From: Hydractinia symbiolongicarpus
Taxonomy: Eukaryota; Cnidaria; Hydrozoa; Anthoathecata; Hydractiniidae
Assembly (NCBI RefSeq): GCF_029227915.1
Contig: NC_079875.1
Coordinates: 20,827,001 to 20,891,000 of the forward strand
Length of the DNA: 64,000 nt
Reading direction: 5' to 3'
The notes beneath the pieces are model-generated. The model made no database searches, was not told the origin of the DNA, and saw only the letters and a program-made list of their open reading frames with translations. The stretch's first letter is position 1. Every line of letters starts with the position of its first letter. Position numbers and translations under genes: made by a program. Shown piece by piece: positions 13,584-24,753 of the stretch.

Positions 13584-15529
13584 TGTTCTTTTAATGAACC
13601 TTAATGTAAACAAAGTTAAAACAATGTTTACATTTGTTGCGTTACGGTTTAAAATATTATTCGATTCTTAAATTCGAAAACACTGCATTGTTCTCATGCA
13701 GGGCACGTTTGCGCATTGGGAGGGTTGCTGTATGCGATGGACTAAATAGCTAATTTGGTATGATGCATTAGAAACTGTACGTTGTGGAAATTTTGCAATA
13801 ACCTTTTTTGTGTGACTTAACGATTTTTTCTAATGTCTGGTATACTATCATCCCTAGTGTACTTCTGGCACGGCAAAGCAAGTATATATAGTTTTAGATT
13901 TTTACATAACCGCTGTTAGCCACCTTCGATTTTGTTAGACCTTTTGCATTTTTATTTGTTGTTGGACCTGTTTATATTTTTAAGCGTTCTGTTTCAGCGA
14001 GTATAAATATAACACAGATTGTGAGCAACCTCAATCCCTTTTTTTGTATTTTTTGTATTATTATTATTATTAATACTCAAAAATATATGGGTCACTTACT
14101 TATGACTGTTGCATTTGCGCTAAAATTTACTAAGTTAAAAAAAAACGCAAATCAGGGGGTTACTATTAAAAAATACAATCAGCGGTTATACACATAGAAT
14201 AATTCAGATTGTAAGCAACCTCGATCCCAGGGCTTTTCTCCCTTTTTCCGTCCCGTTATAAAAAGAGACAAAGAGCCGAGGTTGGGTTGTAAGTTTTAAA
14301 AATTTAAATTACCATGCTGTATGTTTTTGTTTGATATCCCTTACATGCATTCAATGAGAGATTCTGTGGATTTGCAATAAACTAACTGAACAGCTAACCG
14401 GAGGCACAATTTTTTGTTTATTTTTCATATTCTGTGTCAACCTTTGGCAGGGTTTGCAATAAACTAGCTGATTATAACATATACAATGAGAAAGATTTGT
14501 GTTTGACATTTATCAGCTTTTTTTGTATGTGACATTTTAAGTGATTTAAATTTTATGGGTGAGATGTATTTTACAATGCTATGGTAAACTTCTTTCTAAA
14601 TAATTTTTCGCATTGTCAGAGGGTCAGGGCAAGTAATTTTAGTAGATTTAGATTTTAAATGTCCCATATATACTGTAGTTGTTGGACACCTTCAATTTTT
14701 TTGGTCATTTATATAGCAATGCAGATTGTATTGTTTGTTTTTTGATGGACATATATCTGTTACGTGAAATAAATGAGAAATACAGTGGATTCTTCCACGG
14801 GGAATTCGGCTAGTATTGATTATAAAACGGATGCGTACGTCCGACAATTTTCTGAACAAATCAAGAAATCTTCAAAAATTCACACCATAATAAAAGATAC
14901 TTTCTGTGAGCTAGACTTGGATTTACATAAAAGAAAGCAAAATTCTTCTTTTCTTTTTGGATTAAAAAATATATGAACATGTTTCTACAACGTACGTCCG
15001 ACAAGAATTAATGAAAATTTAACGAACAAAAAAGAAAAATAGCACTGCAATGACTTCAGATAATGTTAACGTAGGTACAAGGATGTTATCTGGTTGTTAG
15101 TTGTGTTGTTTTAATGAATCTTGTTAAAACAAAACAGGGCAAAAAGTAGGTTAAATCAAAAACTGTTGGGCGTACGCTTTTTAATTACATTATCGTTTAC
15201 CTGAATCGCTATGTTTTTATGACGAGTTTGAATGAAAAACATCATTGATGTTATTCATTGATACCTTGGAGATACTTGACTACTTCTCATGTTTTGAAAA
15301 CAATTCTACTCACTGAAATCTTATTTTCAAGAAAGAATTTATTGTCGGACGTACGTTTAATTTATTTGTAAGAGCATATTTGACAAATATCAGATTTAAA
15401 TTTACTAGAAACTGTGGTAAAATGACTTTATCAAGAAAATAAAAGTTAAAACGTCAAAGTGATTCTGTAATAACAGTCTGAGTCTGGACTGACGTTAAGA
15501 ACTGCGTACGTCCGACAGTCGAAACACAA
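13584..15529. other. Intergenic repeat sequence, second copy
   Basis: Duplicate of 6994-8939 with the same motifs and no supported gene. The last nine bases (15521-15529, GAAACACAA) are the target duplication of the Mutator-like element that follows. Confidence 0.5.
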
Positions 15530-17892
15530 CAACCTCGTCCCCAGGGCATCTTGTATCTTTTCTGACCCCGGGACGGCGATACGAACATGGCCCTGGAGGA
15601 GGCCTCGTCACGTGACCCTCCAATACACAGTATTTCTGTGTGTAATATTTAATGAGATTTGTCTCAATGTACCAAGGTTTTATATATAACCTTGCAGAGC
15701 TAAGCGAGATCGGCGTTTTACGTTACAGAAATTTAACCTCATATTAACATTTACATTTTTTATTGATTTTAGCTGAACTTTAGAATTCTCATTTACCGTG
15801 AGTTCATATCTGTGTCTGCATAACTGCTTTTATATGATGACAAAGATTTTGCTGTATTTAAACAATACTTAACTGAAACTGAATTCATATATGGTGGACT
15901 CACTGCTTGCAGTTATATTGGGTGAAAAAGGCTTCAGAAAAGTATTTACTTCAGAACCAAAAGCCACCCATTACTGATAAATTCTGCTTTTTCTTTTCTT
16001 AATGACATGTTTTTAAAGCGCCTTGCAGCTTTTTTATTTTTTACTTAACAAGCTCACATTTAATTTGCACACACAGATATACAAAAACAAGGTTTTTTCT
16101 GTTTAAAACATAAATAATCCAAAAATTTTATCAAAAGCATTATGCTGGTTTGAAAATTGAAATCGACAAGTCTACGTGTGATCTGTTTTCTCGATTTAAT
16201 GTATCACTGCCTTAATAGTTTAGAAAGAATTGGTATACGACTTTACCAACAGCAAAGTATTGCTACCTTGAGAAAAAAATGTTTCGGGAATAATTTTTTG
16301 AGGAAATTATTTTGGGGATTTTGGACCAAAATTAGTTTCATAAATTCGCACTTTTTAGAGCTCATCAAAATTCTGCTGCTGTTCAAAAATCAATTTTTTA
16401 TTCATTCTGCTTGGAAAATATTTAAAATGCCAAACTAGCTAACCGTGAAGATTAATTCAGTATTCTCATAAGAGCATTCTATCACAAAAAGATATCGGCA
16501 AAGAGATATTCCTTGCAACTAAATTTTTTGTTTACTGGCATAATTTTAGGTTGAATCTTATCTGACCTATTTCTGAGGTTAGAATAGCTTTTAAAATTTT
16601 CTGAATCTGTATCTTGGTCAAAATTGATATGCTGTCAAAACGGCTTATCGGCGTCTCTGAAAAGGGCTAAATTCTAAAACTCAGAAAGTGTGATGATAAT
16701 AGAACTATTTCTTGGCTCAATTTCATCAAACCAATCTAAAACCATATCATACCAAATCTCAAGTCAATATTTTAATTTTTACTGAAGCTACGGGACGCTA
16801 TATAAACTATATACTCGGTTTAGACTTTTTTTGTTATTTTTTATGTTCACTGCTTTGTAATTTGCATTAAAACTCTTGAGATAATATATCACAGTGGTGA
16901 GCTGTTAAATATCTACCACCATCTTCAGTACATCCTGGATTTAACCATATGCCTGATTGAGCGTTCAATCAATTGATTGAGTTCGATTTTCTGAAATTTC
17001 TTCATAGTGTGTTAAAAAAGGCCTAGCAAGAATCAGTGTAAGAAAATCTTCCTACCTTTTTCTCTTCCTCAAAATGACTTTGTAAATTTTTTATGCCTCT
17101 TGTAAAATTATATTTTATCAGATTGGTTTAAAAGTACTCCTTAACAAGTTTCAAGTCAATAACTTTATTTTTTTACTGAAGCTATTGCACTTTGAATTTT
17201 CTTGAATTAGGCCGGGTAAATGTGCATTCAATGATAAAATGTCTCCGACGGTTAACCTACTGGCTTTTTATAACTTTTATAGTAACCAAAGCATATAAGG
17301 TAATAAAACATGCCCACTAATAACAACCTGATATAATTTAAAACGTAATGTATATATATTTTGTAAAAAAAACATTTTCGATATTTTGTGCAAAATTATT
17401 TTGTCTATAAAGGACATGGACGGCAATTTTATGCAACGTCATTCTTTGCAAAAAACTGCAAATTAAACCTGGCCATTTGGAAACAAGTTGAGTTTCTTTC
17501 TTTTGTTCTTATCTTGACAGTTTGCTAGGTATAGTGTGCTGGCTAGCTATTTTTCTAGCTTTATTAAACTTTCCCAGCTATTGAAATATTGTCATGTAAG
17601 CAGTATCACTTTATGATGTCTTATTTTATACTCTCATTGCTTAGTAATACTTTTTATTAAATTTTTCACTTTGAAAAATACATGATACTGATACAAGTCC
17701 TTCGCCATTTTAATACGAACAGCTTCCTCCTGTTCGTCACAGACTCGCCGCCTCGCCAAAATGTTTTGTATGACGCAAAAATTATTTGACATATCCGCGC
17801 CAATCAGGTTTCATATCGGACCAGCCTCCTCCAGGGTTCGTATCGCCGTCCCGGGGTCAGAAAAGATACAAGATGCCCTGGGGACGAGGTTG
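15530..17892. mobile_element. Mutator-like (9-bp TSD) non-autonomous transposon
   Basis: The ends are inverted repeats of ~75 bp that begin CAACCTCGTCCCCAGGGC (15530) and end GCCCTGGGGACGAGGTTG (17892). Perfect 9-bp GAAACACAA flanks them at 15521-15529 and 17893-17901. Long TIRs with 9-bp duplications are typical of MULEs. No transposase frame is visible in the AT-rich interior. A diverged relative lies at 48251-50352. Confidence 0.75.
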
Positions 17893-17901
17893 GAAACACA
17901 A

Positions 17902-18640
17902 TAGATAGAATGGTGTAGGGTCCGTATAGTGAAGTTAATTCATAATTAACAAATTTTACGCTGAAAACCGGAAAATATAATGTATATAATTTTTGAAAAT
18001 GAGCTAACTTAACCTTTTATGCGAATTTTATTTTTTGACGTCTGGCGTTACCTAGTTCAAAACACACCCTGAGTTAGATGCTTAAGTACTGCTAAAGTAT
18101 CGCATGAATACCCTAATTTCGCACAAATTAATTTTTCACTTCCTAGCAATGCTTTACTTAAAATGATAAAATAATTACGTATCGGCTTGATAAAGATTTG
18201 TATACCTTTTGAAGGAAGTATTGATTTGTCTCTTTTTAATAAATGCCATCTTTAAATCATTGAAGTGCTGCGGTTATTCTGTAATTTGCGGTATAACCCT
18301 CATTCAGTGATGATTGCTACACAGTGTAGCACTAAAGATTTATTATATTTTGTATATTATTATTACAAAACAAATATGTAGTCAAGCTTCACAAAGTCCT
18401 ATAATGTTCTTAACATGTTCTTAAATTTCAAGACTTATGTTCTCATATACTTTGTCTTGAAAGGGTTAAGAAGCGTTTCGAACGTGAAAAATAATGTCGC
18501 CCATCATTGTTAGGTGAATAAGATTTACACTGAAAACGCTGTTTCTTGCAGCATCCATCCTTTCTGCTTAGCGCTCAGCATGAGAAAAGGATTGATATCT
18601 TAGGCGGTTGTCAAGTTAAACGGTTGTTGTGCTTGCATGA
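17902..18640. other. Intergenic, no gene seen
   Basis: AT-rich sequence without coding potential or clear repeats. Confidence 0.5.
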
Positions 18641-18747
18641 CTTTCATGGCTCAAATGGACGCTTTAAATTGCACTAGGACCCCCTTCGGAAGACCCTCAT
18701 TGATAGCAGTACCAATAGGAACTGAAGAAGCTATCCCGGGTAAACAA
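18641..18747 (+). mobile_element. Possible 3' tail of a LINE (CR1/L2-like)
   Basis: About 100 bp ending in GAAGCTATCCCGGGTAAACA and then running into a trinucleotide tract. This layout resembles 3' ends of CR1/L2-type non-LTR elements, which finish in short tandem repeats. No reverse-transcriptase sequence is attached, so the call is weak. Confidence 0.3.
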
Positions 18748-19466
<719 letters not shown>

Positions 19467-19467
19467 C

Positions 19468-19671
19468 GTTTCGATCGTCAAACCCCCGCTTCCACCCCCT
19501 CCACCCCACCCCAGCCTCCACCCTCCCTAAATCAGTAAATCCGACGGCATCCGAAAACAAATCCAATTCCGATAATTCTTGCGCATGCGCACACGCAGTT
19601 AGTAATAACGCTGACATCAACAAAATCCCGAGCATGCGCAATTGAGTAGGGGAAAGTCCCGATATCAAAGG
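19468..19671 (+). repeat. Polinton left terminal inverted repeat
   Basis: Starts GTTTCGATCGTCAAACCCCC and matches the reverse complement of 35658-35874. It includes a C-rich outer block, GCATGCGCACACGCAGTTAG and GAGTAGGGGAAAGTCCC. It lacks a 12-bp stretch present in the right copy. Confidence 0.92.
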
Positions 19672-19734
19672 CGTGACTGCCAGCCGCGGCCGTGATACAG
19701 TATAAACATGAGCCGACATCATGAGAATGCAACT

Positions 19735-20640
19735 CCGGACCATTTAAGGAACCAGAAAAAAATGTACCTGGGCAGTTAAGCGGATACCCCGGCTGCTATG
19801 TCGTGTTCCGGACCATTTCAAGACGCAAAAAATGTGTACCAGGGCGGTTAAGATGCATCTCCCAATGCTCAGGCATGTTCCGGACCATTTCAAAACGCAA
19901 ATAATGTGTACCAGGGCGGTTCGAGAACATCCCAGGCTGCTGCAGTATGTTCCAGATCATTTAAAGACCAAGGAAATGTGTGCCAGAGCGGTAGGAAGGT
20001 ATCCCCTCGCCACTCGAGCATGCACAATCGAGTAAGGGAAAGTTCCATACACAAAGGTTCTTCCCAAATCGCTGGTTGAGGTTCTTTTCCTTAAAAGAAA
20101 GATGGAGTGGTTTCAAAATATTCCAAATCGTTTCATGACACAGGATTTGTGCACCATAGTGGTTCAAGAGGAACCCCTTTTGCTCGAGTTTGTTTCGGAC
20201 AGGCTCAAGACCAAAGACATGTGCAATATGGCTGTTTGGCATAGACCCCAGCTGCTCAAGTTTGTTCCAGACGCCCTCAAGACTCATTTAATGTGTATGA
20301 TGACTGTTCGGGAGAACCCCAAATCGCTGCGGTATAGTCCGGTCCAATTCAAGACGAAAGACATGTGTATCGGTGCAGCTAAATTAATACCCTCGCTGCT
20401 CGAGTTTGTCCCGGACGATGTCAAGACCCAGGAAATGTGTTTTATGGCGGTTATGAGGAAACCCCAGCTGCTCGAGAATTATGTTCCGGATCATTTCAAG
20501 AGACAAGAAATGTGTTCTTGGGCAGTCGGGGAGGATCTCGAGCTGCTCGAGTTTGTTACCATTTCAAGACCCCAGAAATGTGCGCTGAGGCTGCTGGGAG
20601 ATATACTCTAGCACTCAAGTTTGTCCCGGAGCATTTCAGA
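19735..20640 (+). pseudogene. DUF4116-like 24-residue repeat protein, broken
   Basis: Translation shows about twelve copies of a 24-residue (72-nt) repeat of the form VPDHFKTQxMCxxAVxxxPxLL. The best run is the 169-residue frame 20102-20611, preceded by a separate run at 19832-20031. The pattern resembles DUF4116-type repeats seen in large DNA viruses and virus-like elements; the function is unknown. The array is broken by frameshifts and by a stray copy of the inner TIR sequence at 20015-20062. An AAC-type hairpin (20702-20730) follows. The presence of the repeat is certain; the family name is less so. Confidence 0.7.
20015..20062 (+). repeat. Third, internal copy of the inner TIR segment
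   Basis: GAGCATGCACAATCGAGTAA and the following GGGAAAGTTCC repeat the inner part of the left TIR (about 19630-19672) in the same orientation, 390 bp further in. Together with the repeat-protein fragment on each side this suggests a partial tandem duplication of the element's left end. Confidence 0.7.
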
Positions 20641-20701
20641 TCCCAGGACGTGTTCCCTGGGGGTCCTCGTGGGACTTACCATAAGGTATGGAGATCACTG
20701 G

Positions 20702-20730
20702 TTATCTTACAACCCTATGTTGTAAGATAA
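20702..20730. terminator. Intergenic hairpin, 12-bp stem
   Basis: TTATCTTACAAC, loop CCTAT, then the exact reverse complement. It lies after the repeat-protein gene and 14 bp before the small Cys-rich frame. Read as a candidate 3'-end signal. Confidence 0.6.
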
Positions 20731-20743
20731 ATGGAACAGTGCG

Positions 20744-20884
20744 ATGATTGTGAACGAACGAATTAATGTGTATGACAGATGCTCCTGTGGACGGAGGATC
20801 TTCATAAAAGCTAAGCTTCTCTGCTGGTACTGCTGGCAGGAGTATATCACGTATAATGGTGGTAGCTGTCCGTGTGGATGTTAG
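20744..20884 (+). CDS. 46-residue cysteine-rich (zinc-ribbon-like) protein
   Basis: An intact short frame from ATG to TAG. Its seven cysteines are C13, C15, C27, C30, C42, C44 and C46. The CxC-x11-CxxC-x11-CxCxC spacing is what a small treble-clef or ribbon zinc site would show. It sits between two genes of the Polinton, on the same strand, 14 bp after a hairpin and 29 bp before the next start codon. That position favours a real gene. No family is recognised, and a role in DNA or protein binding is only an inference from the cysteine pattern. It is one of the few undamaged frames in the element. Confidence 0.55.
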   Translation: MIVNERINVYDRCSCGRRIFIKAKLLCWYCWQEYITYNGGSCPCGC

Positions 20885-20912
20885 TTGATGTTTTGTTTCC
20901 ACAATAAAGAGG

Positions 20913-21523
20913 ATGTTAAAATTCGGAGACAAAACTGTAAAATCTGAAGACTTTTACATCAATTCGAAACTGCTAAAAATCGAAGAAGTGAACATTGAAA
21001 ACATCATATTGAGCGATTCTATCCCGGAAAAGAAGGGTAAGGATGAGCGCTTCGTGATTGGGTATCAGCACCAAGACGACAACCTAAGACCGTTATTGAT
21101 ACTGGCCCCTGAAAAGATCCCCTCCAAAGGTGTCTCACAATACAGTGAAGGCTCCACGCTTACTATGTCGTTTGATTTAGCCAGCTATCCCGAGTGGTTG
21201 GCTAAATATGAAAAGATCTTGGATAGGGTGGAGTCGTTGGAGGGGATATGCTTCACCAATGCTAGCGTGAAAAAGGGCGGTACCTCAGCACCAAGTTCAA
21301 GATGTGGGATGGTGAGATAAGAACAAAATTCCATAAGAAGAAGATACCACAAAAAAGTTGCGAGTGTAAGGCCATCGTGAAACCGGAAAGTATCTACAGG
21401 CAAGGGCGCAACTACTACGCACAGACCTATCTGGAAGAGTGTAAATATAAAGAGGTTGAAGGATACGGCACTTGCTACTTCAGTGACTCTGATGATGATG
21501 AAGAGGGCTTCACCATATTGTAA
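20913..21523 (+). pseudogene. Conserved Polinton protein (LEECKY motif), one frameshift
   Basis: The N-terminal 120 or so residues start MLKFGDKTVKSEDFY and run in one frame. Near 21275-21283 (GGGCGGTACC) the reading shifts by one base and continues with TKFKMWDGEIRTKF and YYAQTYLEECKY to an acidic tail (DSDDDEEGF). I recognise the motif pattern as one common in cnidarian Polintons, but its function is not known to me. The charged tail and lack of membrane segments suggest a soluble protein. A hairpin follows 16 bp after the stop. Confidence 0.65.
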
Positions 21524-21538
21524 GTGGCTTGTCGAGGC

Positions 21539-21570
21539 TTTTGGTATGTTGTTGATCCAGCATACCAAAA
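21539..21570. terminator. Intergenic hairpin, 10-bp stem
   Basis: TTTTGGTATG, 12-nt loop, CATACCAAAA. It starts 16 bp after the stop at 21523 and ends 5 bp before the next ATG (21576). Confidence 0.55.
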
Positions 21571-21575
21571 CAAAC

Positions 21576-21854
21576 ATGAACGTTCCCGCCTTGAAAAAAA
21601 AAGCGAAAGGATTAAAAATCCGTAACTACTCAACTATGAATATGGGTCCTCTTCTCGAAGCCATCCGAAAGGCCAAGTACAAGTCCGTTTCGACGAAAAC
21701 AGACGGCCCCTATTGCGAACCTTGCGTCAGGCTCGCATGGCGAAAGAACCTTGAAAAATACTCGAGAGAGCTCGCAGAAGCACAGCCACATGTTGTATAT
21801 GATGGTGAGTTGGTTATCGACTATGACACAGGCGAAGTGCTTGAAATCGTCTAG
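21576..21854 (+). CDS. 92-residue protein with SAP/Rho-N-like start
   Basis: Intact frame starting MNVPALKKKAKGLKIRNYST. The first ~33 residues have the spacing of a SAP or Rho-N helix-extension-helix (LKKKAKGLKIRNYS...LLEAIRKA), a fold that often binds nucleic acid. A CEPC pair follows (residues 46-49), and then a DGELVIDYDTGEVLEIV tail that looks like a beta hairpin. It lies on + behind the LEECKY gene and its stop falls inside a hairpin. A DNA-binding role in the virus-like cycle is inference only. Confidence 0.55.
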   Translation: MNVPALKKKAKGLKIRNYSTMNMGPLLEAIRKAKYKSVSTKTDGPYCEPCVRLAWRKNLEKYSRELAEAQPHVVYDGELVIDYDTGEVLEIV

Positions 21855-21876
21855 TGTGTTTAACAACACAGTAGAC
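21849..21876. terminator. Intergenic hairpin at convergent gene ends
   Basis: GTCTA-G-TGTGTT, loop TAAC, AACACA-G-TAGAC: an 11-bp stem with one G/G mismatch. It contains the TAG stop of the + gene and lies 45 bp from the stop of the - gene. Confidence 0.5.
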
Positions 21877-21920
21877 CATGTATATACCAGATACCTCTTA
21901 TGAATACGCGGGAGGGTCCT

Positions 21921-22568
21921 CTACATAGCACTTACATGCTGCACAGATTGTAGTTTTTTCAATAGCTCATATTTGGCCTCCTGTCTCCCCTGTGCTACCA
22001 GCTGCATACGTTCCTGCTCATTGATACTGTCCACGATCTTCTTAACCCGCTGTCTGATCTGATCCTTCAGCATCATATACTTCTGTTTCTCCTGGATGGT
22101 CAGGCTGAACTCGTAGTCGCTAATCACACCATTCTCCACAACTCTCGAGATCAAGCCAATGATAGAGTTGAGCTTAGTCTCTGCCAATAGTTATATCCCA
22201 CCATGCTTCTTGCTCTTCGCACCTAACCTCTTCCCCGCATTCCTTAGAACCACCTGTCCTAACCCTACAGCGATAGTGATACCGCCCATGGCTATGCAGA
22301 GCGGAGCTCCCAGACCTGATGCTAATGCACCGATTCCAACGCCTGAGGTGATAATACTGATAGACAGTAACCCATTATCGCAGAACCTAACCCAGGTCCC
22401 ATGCATTTTGAACTCTTTGGCGAGCTTGTCCCGCTTTTTAATCTCGGCTTGCAAGTATTGTTCCACTTCTTCGATTTTCTTGAGTCTGTAGACTTGTGAA
22501 ATATCCTCCTGCCTGTCTTCCGCAGGTGCAGAAGGTAAAGGCCGGTAAAACTTTGCAATGTCTGTCAT
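21921..22568 (-). pseudogene. Polinton membrane protein, one in-frame stop
   Basis: A frame from MTDIAKFYRP reads 125 residues, meets TAA (22191-22193) and continues in the same frame to 21921, giving about 215 residues in all. It has a charged coiled-coil-like N-terminal part and a hydrophobic glycine-rich stretch (residues ~65-105, GVGIGALASGLGAPLCIAMG). A charged helical C-terminus begins AETKLNSIIGL. I recognise the arrangement as a recurrent Polinton protein of unknown function, probably membrane-associated. Its ATG directly abuts the stop of the upstream gene (TAAATG), suggesting a shared transcript. Confidence 0.65.
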
Positions 22569-23072
22569 TTATTCTATCAGTAGGTGCATGGTAATTCCAA
22601 CGAAAGGGTTCTTATCGTCTTGATACTCGTTGATGAGAATGAACTCTAGCCTGTCTGTTGAACCTTTAAGGGGGAGGTATACAGGAGTGTCGAAACTCCA
22701 TGTCACCATATCTCCCCCAAGCGTTTAGCTCTTTGATGGGAAGCAGGGCTAGTATATTGGATTTCTCACCATTTAAAAGAAAATAATCTCCGCATCCAGC
22801 TGGGAGCATACGAGTCTCAGCTGCTGGTGAACGTCAGTCTTGTAGATGCTGTCGTAGTCACCCGCGGTAATTATTACAATATTATCAAAGGCCCTTCCCA
22901 TAATGTCCTGCAGTGGTTGATCGATTATCACACTGTATCCTTTGTTGACACGGAGTCTACAGACTCCGTTCCTGAGTACGAAGATCCCCCTTGCTTGACT
23001 GTTGACTATAGCCGCGAGATCCTCGATTCTATACAAAACCAGCGCAATCGAGATGAGGACATCTGACCACAT
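22569..23072 (-). pseudogene. Conserved Polinton protein, candidate minor capsid, frameshifted
   Basis: It starts MWSDVLISIALVLYR. The first 99 residues are open and include IDQPLQDIMG and VHQQLRLVCSQLDAE. A shift near 22780 moves into a frame with LNGEKSNILALLPIKELN and a second near 22705 restores one ending FVGITMHLLIE. The total would be ~167 residues. The beta-rich character and the place in the capsid half of the element would fit a single-jelly-roll (penton-like) minor capsid protein. I cannot demonstrate that fold from sequence alone. It is divergent from the small + gene at 23199 and abuts the next - gene. Confidence 0.5.
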
Positions 23073-23198
23073 CCTTACCTCTTGTTCGCTCCGTTTACCG
23101 GTTCCACGTGTACTTCCAGATACGTAAAATCTTTCAAGTTCTCGACATTTCTCTACCGGGTTCTGATAGATTCCGCCATCTCAACAACCCCCTTTAAC

Positions 23199-23355
23199 AT
23201 GCAAAAATTCCAGCAATTAGCACGTGAATTTGGGGTAAGTATTACCGAGAGCAAGTGGAGGACCGATTAGGTCCGCGGATGTCCATGAGAATACCAAGGC
23301 CACTGTAATAACGGTGGGAGTAGGGCTCATTCTTGCATATTTATGGTTAAAATAG
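23199..23355 (+). pseudogene. Small protein with C-terminal membrane anchor
   Basis: MQKFQQLAREFGVSITESKW leads to a charged segment. After a one-base shift near 23270 a frame ends in a hydrophobic helix (TVITVGVGLILAYLWLK) at TAG 23353-23355. About 51 residues: a short cytoplasmic head and a single tail anchor. The function is unknown. It converges on the large - gene, with a perfect hairpin between their stops. Confidence 0.5.
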
Positions 23356-23367
23356 GGGCTCGGTAGA

Positions 23368-23394
23368 TTCTGGTAATCTAGATGATTACCAGAA
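23368..23394. terminator. Hairpin between convergent genes, 11-bp stem
   Basis: TTCTGGTAATC, loop TAGAT, GATTACCAGAA. It lies 13 bp after the + stop (23355) and 16 bp after the - stop (23410). Confidence 0.65.
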
Positions 23395-23409
23395 CGTTCA
23401 CCACTCTCA

Positions 23410-24724
23410 TCAATTCTTTCCACCCTTACTCCTTTTGCTCCCCACATACGCAACAACAATACCCACAGCACCAGCCATGGCCATGTACATATGCTTTGCC
23501 GCGTATTCAACAACTCTCGCTGCTACTCTGAAAAAGAACGAGACCACGCTGCCGATGATCCCAGGCAACGCTGCACCTGCTATGCCTACTAGGTATTTGA
23601 GGAATCGTCCGAGTCTTTCAAGCTGTTTCCGCACAAAACCTTTACCACCTCCAGCACTGCCTCCAGTTGCAGCACCCGCTCCTGCACTTCCTCCCGTAAA
23701 CGCGAGCACAAACGTAGAGATCAGCCAGCCCACAGCCGAGACAATACTAGCTATGGTCAAGCCTTGCTCTTTGAGCAAATTCCTGAGCTTTTCAAGCAAG
23801 GTTTTATCGTCCCCGGCAATTTTCATCAGCTCGGACTTAATAGACCTTAGTTGCTTAAAAACCTCGGATGAAATTAGACCGTGCCTACTCAGTTCAACCT
23901 TCTTATCTTCCTTTAATTTCTTCAATTCCTTCTCAAGATCATCCAGATCATTAAGGTCTTTCAACCTACCCTCTCTCGTATTTATCTCGCTATCATATTG
24001 TACAAGTTTATCCTTCACCTCTTTAATAGTCTTCCGCAAGTTTTCAATTTCGAGCTTTATCTTCCTCATATCAGGGACCTTGATCTCATCGTCGATGCCC
24101 GCGAACGAATTATCTACATAACCCTCTATGTCACGAGCAAAATTTTGAATGCTATCAATTGTTTGCATTTCAATCGTCTCACCCTCCTCTTTACCCGAAG
24201 CCTCTTCCTCACCCCTATTCAATACAAGAATATCAGCCTCATTCACGAGGTTCCGGGCCTCTGCTTTAGTACCCTTGTTGGGTGTAACATAGTCGGCAAA
24301 ACCTAAGGCATTCAGACGCGTAGGTCCTAAGGCCGTCTCTATAGCTGTAATAGCTCTTAACCCACCGGTCGTAGTCGTAAGCACTATCACTTTATAGACC
24401 CGTTCCCCCTTCGTCATCTGTCTAAAAACATGCTTTTTACCCTCATCAGCCCTAAAATAATGATACTTTTTATCGGTTGACGTCAACCCTAAACGCTCGC
24501 TAAGTTTAGCATAAAGATCGTCGACGGTTCCCCCTAAATTCTGTTCCCCCCAGCCGCACATCCAATCGCCTACACGCACCTCCCTTCTGTTGTCCTGGCG
24601 TTAACCGAGCATCGGGCTGGATGCCCCCGGGTAGAGTGATCTCGCTATCGATACTAAACTCCTCAGGCCCGTCTTGAATATCTTCCTCTCGTATAGAAGC
24701 TCCTTCTTTTGGATTATTAGCCAT
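23410..24724 (-). pseudogene. Polinton coiled-coil membrane protein, one frameshift
   Basis: The N-terminal ~45 residues (MANNPKEGASIREEDIQD...) are in one frame; a shift near 24580 leads into a 380-residue frame reading to 23410. Features in order: a short globular part with GDWMCGWGEQNLGG, an acidic linker, and a long charged coiled coil (about residues 210-310). Then comes GLTIASIVSAVGWLISTFVLA, a glycine/alanine stretch, a basic amphipathic helix and two more hydrophobic helices before KRSKGGKN. The domain order suggests a membrane-inserted virion component, possibly involved in membrane interaction; no function is established. It is divergent from the capsid gene. Confidence 0.65.
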
Positions 24725-24753
24725 TTATTCAACCCTCTACAACCTACTAATAA

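Larger units (their letters stand above)
10422..16118. repeat. Tandem segmental duplication, copy 2
   Basis: Partner of 4340-9842. The junction reads TAAATAAT (the sequence that also follows the unit at 16111-16118) running into AATACGCC of the Helitron 5' region, with AATAAT as microhomology. Copy 2 carries the 510-bp array expansion and a 322-bp deletion at 15728/15729 with CAG microhomology. Confidence 0.9.

Noticed and set aside
16157-16438. 93-residue frame inside the Mutator-like element
   Set aside because: AT-rich, no transposase motif; too weak to call a gene.
23041-24306. + strand frames opposite the - strand membrane genes (e.g. 23435-24121)
   Set aside because: Shadow frames; the - strand carries the coiled-coil and membrane pattern.
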